Positions 1 to 5,841 of a stretch of 10,215 bases of DNA are shown here, in pieces. Under the pieces are notes generated by a model. It had not been told where the DNA came from. It did not search any database and saw only the letters and a list, made by a program, of their open reading frames with translations. The first letter of the stretch is position 1. Each line of letters starts with the position of its first letter. Source of the DNA: an uncultured Riemerella sp. Its GTDB lineage: Bacteria > Bacteroidota > Bacteroidia > Flavobacteriales > Weeksellaceae. The DNA lies in NCBI GenBank assembly GCA_938037185.1, contig CALHQK010000117.1:1-10215 (forward strand). Reading direction: 5' to 3'. The position numbers and the translations under genes were made by a program.

Positions 1-54
1 GTATTCTTCCTTATTTCCTATACCTGTTTTAATAATACCTGCTATACCGCACAT
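1..54 (-). CDS. asnB: Asparagine synthetase (glutamine-hydrolysing), N-terminal fragment
   Basis: Only the first 18 codons are inside the window; the gene runs off the left edge on the minus strand. The translation begins MCGIAGIIKTG, the signature start of class II glutamine amidotransferases of the asparagine synthetase B type. Cys2 becomes the N-terminal nucleophile that releases ammonia from glutamine after Met removal; the ammonia is then used to amidate an ATP-activated aspartate (or a related carboxylate) in the synthetase domain, which is not visible here. AsnB-type proteins are common in polysaccharide loci, where some amidate sugar carboxyl groups, so a role in glycan modification is as possible as plain asparagine synthesis. 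The start at 54 is fixed by the need for Cys at position 2. The gene is transcribed divergently from the aminotransferase gene at 126. Confidence 0.85.
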   Translation of the reverse strand, partial: MCGIAGIIKTGIGNKEEY

Positions 55-71
55 AGAATATGTATTTTATG

Positions 72-79
72 CAAAAATA
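72..79 (-). promoter_or_regulatory. Putative -7 promoter element for asnB
   Basis: Read on the minus strand this is TATTTTTG, a full match to the Bacteroidota -7 consensus TAnnTTTG, ending 17 bases before the asnB start codon. Transcription would begin near position 65 and give a leader of about 10 bases. No convincing -33 TTG element is seen at the usual distance upstream. The surrounding DNA is very AT-rich, so a chance match is possible. Confidence 0.4.
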
Positions 80-101
80 AGTATTTATGTGGATAATTTA
101 G

Positions 102-109
102 TATATTTG
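102..109 (+). promoter_or_regulatory. Putative -7 promoter element for the polysaccharide gene run
   Basis: TATATTTG matches the Bacteroidota -7 consensus TAnnTTTG exactly and lies 16 bases before the aminotransferase ATG. Transcription would start near 115-117, leaving a very short leader without a Shine-Dalgarno sequence, which is usual in Flavobacteriia. The -33 region (about 80-90) has only a weak T-rich stretch. If real, this promoter would drive at least the genes up to 3817. Confidence 0.45.
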
Positions 110-125
110 TAAAAATATAATGTAA

Positions 126-1208
126 ATGATACCTGTAACTAAACCTTTCCTCCCTCCAAAAGAGGAATATCTAAAATATATAGATGGAATCTGGAACCGT
201 CAATGGCTTACTAACATGGGACCTCTGGCGAGTCAGCTAGAAATGGAACTGAAAGAATTCCTTGATGTCCAGCATTTATTATTTGTAACCAATGGAACTG
301 TAGCTATCCAAATGGCTATCAAGGCTTTGGATATAACAGGAGAAATTATAACCACGCCGTTTTCATTTGTGGCGACTACAAGTTCTATTGTGTGGGAAGG
401 TTGTACACCGGTATTTGTGGATATTTGCCCTGAATCTCTATGCATAGATGCAGACAAAATAGAAGATGCCATCACAGAGAAAACCCAAGCTATCTTGGCT
501 ACACATGTCTACGGAAACCCTTGTGATGTGATTAAAATAGAGCAGATTGCTAAAAAACATAATTTAAAAGTAATCTACGATGCAGCCCATGCTTTTGGAG
601 TAAAAGTAAATGGAAAATCTGTTTTTGAATATGGCGATATCTCCACTTGTTCCCTACATTCCACTAAGCTCTATCACTCTGTGGAAGGCGGGTTGATTAT
701 TACCCAAAATCCTGATTTACTAAAAAAACTGGCGTCTATTCGTAATTTTGGGATTTCTGGATTTGATTCTTTTTCAGAATTGGGAATTAACGGCAAAAAC
801 TCTGAGTTTCACGCCGCTATGGGATTAGCAAACCTAAAACACACCGAGGCAATCCACAACCAACGCAAAAAACTATCCGAATGCTACGATAAAAATCTAA
901 AAAACCTAAAAGCACAAAAAGTAGTATGGCATAAGGATGCGACCCAAAACTACGCCTACTATCCTATAGTTTTAGAATCAGAAGAGCTTTTATTAAAAAT
1001 CAAAGCAGAGCTGGACCTTAATGAAATCTTTACCCGAAGATATTTTTATCCGAGTTTGGCTTCTTCCCTTCCATACCTTCCAAAGGTGGAATTCCCTATC
1101 ACAGAGGATATTTCAAGAAGGGTGCTTTGTCTTCCGCTGTACTTTGATTTGACAGAAGAAGAAATTGATTATATTTGCCGTTTAATATTAAGAGTTCAAA
1201 ATAATTAA
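126..1208 (+). CDS. DegT/DnrJ/EryC1-family sugar-nucleotide aminotransferase, VioA-like
   Basis: A PLP enzyme (360 aa, normal for the family) that transfers an amino group from glutamate to a keto-sugar nucleotide in the cytoplasm. Visible motifs: the phosphate-binding VTNGT at residues 54-58, YDAAHAFG at 151-158 with Asp152 positioned to contact the pyridine nitrogen, Lys181 in SLHSTKLYHSVEGG as the Schiff-base lysine, and NSEFHAAMG near 225-233. The N-terminus MIPVTKPFLPP and the EGG after the lysine resemble VioA-type enzymes, which convert dTDP-4-keto-6-deoxyglucose to dTDP-4-amino-4,6-dideoxyglucose. Related 3-aminotransferases (FdtB/QdtB type) cannot be excluded, so no symbol is given. 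The sugar-nucleotide N-acyltransferase that would normally act next follows after 3 bases. The ATG at 126 is directly preceded by an in-frame ATG-TAA pair and puts the conserved N-terminus in place. Confidence 0.9.
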   Translation: MIPVTKPFLPPKEEYLKYIDGIWNRQWLTNMGPLASQLEMELKEFLDVQHLLFVTNGTVAIQMAIKALDITGEIITTPFSFVATTSSIVWEGCTPVFVDICPESLCIDADKIEDAITEKTQAILATHVYGNPCDVIKIEQIAKKHNLKVIYDAAHAFGVKVNGKSVFEYGDISTCSLHSTKLYHSVEGGLIITQNPDLLKKLASIRNFGISGFDSFSELGINGKNSEFHAAMGLANLKHTEAIHNQRKKLSECYDKNLKNLKAQKVVWHKDATQNYAYYPIVLESEELLLKIKAELDLNEIFTRRYFYPSLASSLPYLPKVEFPITEDISRRVLCLPLYFDLTEEEIDYICRLILRVQNN

Positions 1209-1211
1209 AAA

Positions 1212-1862
1212 ATGAAAAAAATAGCAATCATAGGTGCTGGTGGATTTGGAAGAGAGGTAGTATGCCTCATCAATGCTATCAATGAAAAGAGCAAAGAGTG
1301 GGATTTCATCGGTTTTTTTGATGATGTAAAGGATATTGGCTATGAAAATGAATACGGTAGAGTTTTAGGGAGAATAAAAGATTTAAATTCTTATCCAGAA
1401 TCACTTGCTGTAGTTGTGGCTATCGCAAAACCATCTGCAATAGAAGTTATTGTAAAAAGTATAACCTCACCTAATATTTATTTTCCTAACCTAATTGCCC
1501 CTGATATTATTCTTTTGGACAAAAATAATATATCTTTAGGACAAGGAAATATTATAAGTTTTGGGGGTATTATCAGTTGTAATGTTCATATTGGGAATTT
1601 TAATATTTAGAATTTCTCTGTTTCTATAGGACACGATACTCATATAGGTAATTACAACACAGTAATGCCCAATGCTAGAATCTCTGGAAATATAAAAATT
1701 GGGGATAGAAATTTTTTCGGAGTATCTTCCACCATTTTAGAAAAGTTTACAATAGGAAGTGATACAATAATTGGTGCTGGAAGTTTAGTTCTACGAAACA
1801 CAAAAGATGGACACACTTATTTTGGTAATCCAGCAAGCATAGTTAAGCCTAACACTCAGTAA
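1212..1862 (+). pseudogene. PglD/VioB/NeuD-like sugar N-acyltransferase broken by an in-frame TAG
   Basis: Read through, this frame codes 216 residues, the usual size for PglD-type enzymes, with one interruption: TAG at 1608-1610 in place of residue 133. Before it, residues 1-70 form the nucleotide-sugar-binding Rossmann-like domain (IIGAGGFGREVV at 6-17) and residues 91-132 are the first coils of the left-handed beta-helix. After it, the same frame continues without a shift: the SIGHDTHIG motif carries His141, the expected catalytic base, followed by hexapeptide coils and the acyl-CoA-binding end (IIGAGSLVLR, YFGNPA). The 132-residue product therefore lacks the catalytic His and donor site. 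A restart at ATG 1665 would give 65 residues also lacking His141. The intact protein would N-acylate the amino sugar made by the preceding enzyme. The cause may be a recent point mutation, a sequencing error, or readthrough. The identity of the fold is clear, but the acceptor sugar is inferred. Confidence 0.85.
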
Positions 1863-2008
1863 TAATCTATAATTATTATTATCTGACCCCGGTCTATTGG
1901 AATAAAATTATTAGTCTAAAATATGTTTTTATTATATACTTATCCATCCTTGTGGCGAGGCAGGACTTTTTAGTAATCTTTATATTTATATCCTTATTAT
2001 TTAGAACA
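1863..2008 (+). other. Gap between the broken acyltransferase and the FkbH-like gene, possible gene or element remnant
   Basis: These 146 bases hold no recognisable gene. The stretch is very AT-rich except for two islands, around 1884-1893 (GACCCCGGTC) and 1948-1964 (a CCTTGTGGCGAGGCAGG run). In the frame of the downstream gene it reads open from before 1890 and encodes hydrophobic residues (for example VIFIFISLLF just before the ATG at 2009), so it could be an eroded piece of a membrane-protein gene or of a mobile element. No complete terminal repeats or transposase motifs are seen. No good promoter match was found for the next gene. Confidence 0.35.
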
Positions 2009-3595
2009 ATGAAAACCTTTATATATAGAAATTATACTGTAGAATACCTTTTTGATAGTAATTGCTCTTTTAGCGGATATGGAAATGTATCTATACCTGT
2101 AGAGGCGTATGATACAATTGTTATATTTTATCAGATAGATCCTAGTAAAACTCCTGAAGCTCAAATTGAAGAGATTGAAGAAATTAAATCTAAAATATCA
2201 TTAATTAGTCAATTCATTACAAATCAAAGAGTTGTAATACTTACATTATTTAATACTTATCAACAAAATTGGCAGTTAAAATACAATGAGCTTTCAACAG
2301 CTATTCAACAGTTCAACTATGAGTTTCTTAAAAATCTTTCCTTAGAAAAAGGAAATATAAAAATATTGGATATCAATACCTTTATAGAAGAACAATTGAT
2401 AGAAAAAGTAGACTGGCGTTTCTTCTTTACCTCACAAATGATACTTAATCCAAAGCTAGCAAAGCCTTTTAAGAGATGGTTTGCCCAGCAATTAGACTTT
2501 ATCAGTCTAAAACGCAAAAAATGTATTGTTCTGGATTGTGATAACACTTTATGGGGCGGTGTTGTAGGTGAGGATGGCATACATGGAGTAAAACTAGGTC
2601 AAGACTATCCAGGAAATGCGTTTAAACGCTTCCAAGAATTATTATTAATGCTCTCTAAAAAAGGGATTATTCTTGCTGTTTGTAGCAAAAACAATTTAGA
2701 AGATGTGCAAGAATTATGGAAAAATAATCCCAACAACCTAATTAATGATGGTGTATTATCTGCCTATCGTATTAACTGGCAAAACAAAGCAGAAAATATA
2801 AAATCTATCGCAGAAGAGCTGAATATAAGTACTGATAGTTTTGTTTTTATTGATGATAATCCATTAGAACGGCAATTAGTAAAAGAGCTTCTCCCTGAAG
2901 TAGAGGTACCCGACTTTCCTGAGAGTCCTCATAAACTAGTTCAATACTTTTGGTCACTTTATCATACCTATTTTAATACTTTTGAATTATCAGAAGAAGA
3001 TATTAAAAAGACCGAACAGTATAAAGAAAATTTTCATAGGAACGAAAGTAAGAAAATATTCCAAAACATTGATGATTATTTAGCCAGTTTATCTATCGAG
3101 GTAACTATTTTCAAGGCTGAAGAAGGGCATCTTTCGCGACTGGCTCAAATGACTCAAAAAACCAATCAATTTAATCTACGCACTCAGCGTTATACAGAGG
3201 AAGATTTAAGATTAAAAATAAAGTCAGGCAGTCATTTATATGTAGCTAATGTAAAGGATAAATTCGGAGATAATGGCATTACTATTGCCTGCATTATAGA
3301 TGAGACAGATAAGGAGCTTTTTATAGACTCTTATCTCTTGAGCTGCCGTATTTTAGGACGCGAAATAGAAAAAATAACACTATTGAGCATTATAAAACAA
3401 CTTATAAAAAATACAAATAAACCATTAAAAGCTGAATATATTCCTACCAAAAAAAATGTAATGACAAAGGACTTTTTAGAACAAGTAGGATTTAGTCTAG
3501 AAAACGAAACAGCAGAAGGTGTAAAACATTATATGTTTAATCCTTCACAAAAAATAGATATAAAAGATTATTATAATATTCATTTTAATAAATAG
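2009..3595 (+). CDS. FkbH-like HAD-superfamily protein, predicted glyceryl-ACP synthase type
   Basis: FkbH-type proteins take 1,3-bisphosphoglycerate, dephosphorylate it and load the glyceryl group onto the phosphopantetheine thiol of an acyl carrier protein. Starting at ATG 2009 (MKTFIYRNYT) the protein is 528 aa. The N-terminal part (about 1-160) fits the SGNH-like domain seen in this family. The HAD domain follows: motif I LDCDNTLWGG with Asp176 and Asp178, motif II VCSKNN (Ser226), and the acidic IDDNP at 281-285. The C-terminal part (about 365-528) is the GNAT-like region, with KDKFGDNGIT at 417-425 and SYLLSCRILGRE at 441-452. An in-frame GTG at 1952 would add 19 hydrophobic residues to a soluble enzyme and is rejected as the start. 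The ACP gene follows after 3 bases, the classic pairing. The family is certain; the exact acyl group is inferred. Confidence 0.9.
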   Translation: MKTFIYRNYTVEYLFDSNCSFSGYGNVSIPVEAYDTIVIFYQIDPSKTPEAQIEEIEEIKSKISLISQFITNQRVVILTLFNTYQQNWQLKYNELSTAIQQFNYEFLKNLSLEKGNIKILDINTFIEEQLIEKVDWRFFFTSQMILNPKLAKPFKRWFAQQLDFISLKRKKCIVLDCDNTLWGGVVGEDGIHGVKLGQDYPGNAFKRFQELLLMLSKKGIILAVCSKNNLEDVQELWKNNPNNLINDGVLSAYRINWQNKAENIKSIAEELNISTDSFVFIDDNPLERQLVKELLPEVEVPDFPESPHKLVQYFWSLYHTYFNTFELSEEDIKKTEQYKENFHRNESKKIFQNIDDYLASLSIEVTIFKAEEGHLSRLAQMTQKTNQFNLRTQRYTEEDLRLKIKSGSHLYVANVKDKFGDNGITIACIIDETDKELFIDSYLLSCRILGREIEKITLLSIIKQLIKNTNKPLKAEYIPTKKNVMTKDFLEQVGFSLENETAEGVKHYMFNPSQKIDIKDYYNIHFNK

Positions 3596-3598
3596 ACT

Positions 3599-3817
3599 AT
3601 GAAAGAAAAAATTATTCAAATAATGGCAGAAGTTTTTGAGATGCCTATTAATGATTTCCCCGTTGAAATATCGCAAGACAGCATCGAAAATTGGGATTCA
3701 TTGCGCCATTTAAACCTTATTGTAGAGTTGGAAGAAACTTTCAATAAATCATTCAATCCTGAAGATATTGCAGAAATGACTTCTCTTGAAAAAATAATGG
3801 ATTTCCTTAGCAATTAG
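3599..3817 (+). CDS. Acyl carrier protein dedicated to the FkbH-like enzyme
   Basis: A 72-residue four-helix acyl carrier protein, short but normal for discrete ACPs in polysaccharide and secondary-metabolite loci. The carrier motif is ENWDSLRHL with Ser34 as the predicted 4'-phosphopantetheine attachment site, to be charged by a host phosphopantetheinyl transferase. The sequence is acidic, as expected, with FNPEDIAEMTS before the last helix. It differs from housekeeping AcpP, which carries a DSLD-type motif, and it sits 3 bases after the FkbH-like gene, so the likely cargo is the glyceryl (or similar short) group loaded by that enzyme. The acyltransferase that would use this carrier is not obvious; the broken beta-helix acyltransferase upstream is the only candidate in view. 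Confidence 0.92.
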   Translation: MKEKIIQIMAEVFEMPINDFPVEISQDSIENWDSLRHLNLIVELEETFNKSFNPEDIAEMTSLEKIMDFLSN

Positions 3818-3937
3818 GGGTTTATTATTATAAGTCGTTTCTTCAGAATAAATATTCTATTAATGATTTTGTTTATTGTTAAATGAAGTTAGGGAGGTTT
3901 TGTCTATTAATTCAACTAAGTTCTTACAAATCTATTT
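3818..3937 (+). other. 120-base gap splitting the sugar-modification and glycosyltransferase modules
   Basis: This is the only large break between the ACP gene and the glycosyltransferase run. It contains the perfect inverted repeat AGAATA-AA-TATTCT at 3845-3858, which is too AT-rich and too tightly looped to act as a clear terminator and has no adjacent T-tract. A near match to the -7 element (TGATTTTG, 3864-3871) and a TTTTG at 3898-3902 are present, but no properly spaced promoter pair is seen. No coding content was recognised. Confidence 0.4.
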
Positions 3938-4813
3938 ATGTATAGTCTACCACTCATAAGTGTCGTTATGATTACTTATGGACACGAAAAATATATACAA
4001 AAAGCCATAGAGGGAGTGTTTTTGCAGAAAACTAATTTTCCTATAGAATTTATTATCGCTAATGACAATTCACCTGATAATACTGATAACATTATAAAGC
4101 AGGTAATTAAAAATACGCCTGATAATGTTCAAGTAAGGTATACTAAACACGAGGTTAATAAAGGAATGAACCCTAATTTCACTTGGGCTTTAAAACAAGC
4201 ACAAGGAAAATACATAGCTATTTGTGATGGTGATGACTACTGGATAGATGAAAACAAACTGCAAAAACAAGTGGACTTCTTGGAACAAAATCCCAATTAT
4301 GCTATCTGCTGCCATAATGTATATTTCCTAAACGGAGAAACTATCTCCCCACAAAGCCCTTATGACAAAGAAAACACACAAGATACATATACATTGGACG
4401 ACCTTGCTTCCAAAAATATGATTCCAACTCTCTCTGCTGTGTTTCACAATCTCAATATGAATTTTCCCGATTGGTATTACTCTTCTCCTATGGGAGATTA
4501 CCCACTCTTCCTTTGGACAGCCAAAAGTGGGAAAATAAAATATTTTAAAGAGAAAATGGGCGTTTATAGGCAGAATACAGGAGTATGGAGCGGTAAACAA
4601 AAAGATTACACAAAGATTATCTCTGTTTTTGAAAATCTGCTTCCCGACTTTGAAAACTTCCCAACTACAAAAAAACTATTAAAAGAACACAAAAACAAGT
4701 ATATCAAACTATATCTAAGAGTGCTTCCTCTCAAACAAATTCTAAAATCAAAATATTTTTCAGCCTTAAATTTTATTGACAAAACTAAAGTTATCCTGAG
4801 AAAACTATTATGA
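3938..4813 (+). CDS. Glycosyltransferase family 2 (GT-A fold)
   Basis: A cytoplasmic, inverting-type sugar transferase of 291 aa that would add one sugar to the growing lipid-linked repeat unit. It opens with the family-2 strand ISVVMITYGHEKYI (residues 7-20), has the nucleotide-contacting IIANDNSPDNT at 39-49, and the metal-binding CDGDDYW at 96-102 (Asp97, Asp99, Asp100). The MGDYPLF motif at 185-191, with Asp187, is at the place where the catalytic base usually lies. The C-terminal MGVYRQNTGVWSG is typical of family-2 enzymes of O-antigen loci. No membrane segment is seen beyond a basic C-terminal tail. The donor and acceptor sugars cannot be told from sequence. Its stop overlaps the next start by 4 bases (ATGA), suggesting translational coupling. 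Confidence 0.9.
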   Translation: MYSLPLISVVMITYGHEKYIQKAIEGVFLQKTNFPIEFIIANDNSPDNTDNIIKQVIKNTPDNVQVRYTKHEVNKGMNPNFTWALKQAQGKYIAICDGDDYWIDENKLQKQVDFLEQNPNYAICCHNVYFLNGETISPQSPYDKENTQDTYTLDDLASKNMIPTLSAVFHNLNMNFPDWYYSSPMGDYPLFLWTAKSGKIKYFKEKMGVYRQNTGVWSGKQKDYTKIISVFENLLPDFENFPTTKKLLKEHKNKYIKLYLRVLPLKQILKSKYFSALNFIDKTKVILRKLL

Positions 4814-5829
4814 CAGACATCTTCATAAAATCTTTCAACCGAGCTTTTTATCTTGACCGATGTTTAAAGAGCACCAAAATGTTCGTATCTGGGAACTACA
4901 AAATCACGGTTCTTGATGACGGTACTCCGCAAAAATACTTGGATAAAATACAAAAACTTTATCCTGAAATTGTTATACTAAAATCTGAAAATCATAGAGA
5001 TAAAGAACAAGCAATAAAAGACAACTTGGAAAAAGGACAGGAAATCAACGGTTTCCAAATCCCGACTAAACTATGGAGAAATGCTGCTCAAGAGGCTTCG
5101 GAGTATTTCATTATGACAGAAGATGATGTCTGGTTTACCAAGCCTATTAACATTGATGAACTAAGAGAAAACACTCTAAGACATAATATAAACCTATTAA
5201 AATTAGGCTGGCTGGGAAGTCACAAGGATGACCAATGGGCTGAAATTGAACCCATTAACAAACTCGTAAGTTCCATAAAACCCAAAGATTTGTTTCTTCC
5301 CTGCACTCCGTTTATAGACTGGTTTTTCTACAATAAATACAAATTTTTCACGATTTTATACAAACTCGGAAAAGTCAATCATGAAAGCACCACAAAATAC
5401 TGGCTGCTCAACTCCATTCTCATGGGCTTTTGGGAAAAGAATTACTGGCTCTATATCTGGAAAGACGCAAATGGAAAAGTAGATGAAAAACAACAACTTA
5501 GAAATGCCGCCATTTACTATAAAAAACACCAGAAAAATCAGAATTTTATTGCTCGGCTAAGCGATGAAGCCATGAAAACAACTTTCCAATCTTCTGCGAC
5601 CAATTCTTACCACCGATACGGAATTGATTTTGATGTGAATTATTTTAATTATTTGATAAACGAAGCTTGGCTGAATGGTAGTTTTGATGCCATGCAGAAC
5701 TTCCCGAAAGACTTTGATTTATACTATCTTGAAAGGTTTTTAGATAAAAAAATTCTTTCTGAAAACTTTAAAATTTGGGTTGAAAACTTTAAAAATCAAT
5801 ATAAAAAATTAGGCTGCGAGGTTGATTAA
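4810..5829 (+). CDS. Divergent GT-A-type glycosyltransferase
   Basis: A 339-residue protein with the layout of a GT-A glycosyltransferase but an unusual sequence. The N-terminus (MTDIFIKSFNRAFYLDRCL) replaces the common family-2 start. KITVLDDGTPQKY at 31-43 looks like the nucleotide-binding strand, and YFIMTEDDVWFTKP at 99-112 supplies the metal-binding acidic cluster (Glu104, Asp105, Asp106). The second half, with several Trp/Tyr-rich stretches (WLLNSILMGFWEKNYWLYIW near 197-216), has no motif that I can assign and probably forms the acceptor side. There is no signal peptide. It is coupled to the preceding gene by a 4-base overlap and followed after 12 bases by a GT-B enzyme. Assignment as a glycosyltransferase rests on the acidic cluster and context; the specificity is unknown. 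Confidence 0.72.
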   Translation: MTDIFIKSFNRAFYLDRCLKSTKMFVSGNYKITVLDDGTPQKYLDKIQKLYPEIVILKSENHRDKEQAIKDNLEKGQEINGFQIPTKLWRNAAQEASEYFIMTEDDVWFTKPINIDELRENTLRHNINLLKLGWLGSHKDDQWAEIEPINKLVSSIKPKDLFLPCTPFIDWFFYNKYKFFTILYKLGKVNHESTTKYWLLNSILMGFWEKNYWLYIWKDANGKVDEKQQLRNAAIYYKKHQKNQNFIARLSDEAMKTTFQSSATNSYHRYGIDFDVNYFNYLINEAWLNGSFDAMQNFPKDFDLYYLERFLDKKILSENFKIWVENFKNQYKKLGCEVD

Positions 5830-5841
5830 ATTTTTCAAAAT

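Noticed and set aside
2..112. Open plus-strand frame from the left edge to a TAA at 110-112, as the tail of an upstream gene
   Set aside because: The minus strand of 1-54 gives a clear asparagine synthetase N-terminus, which accounts for this DNA, and the remainder is promoter-like.
1665..1862. Separate 65-residue gene starting at ATG 1665
   Set aside because: It is the in-frame continuation of the acyltransferase after the TAG, lacks the catalytic His, and has no ribosome-binding signal; it is counted in the pseudogene.
3449..3456. Run of eight A bases in the FkbH-like gene (and eight T at 9825-9832 in KAS III) as phase-variation tracts
   Set aside because: Runs of this length are expected by chance in such AT-rich coding DNA and both genes are in frame.
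3845..3858. Inverted repeat AGAATA-AA-TATTCT as a terminator
   Set aside because: The stem is almost all A/T with a two-base loop and no following T-tract, so it is unlikely to terminate transcription.
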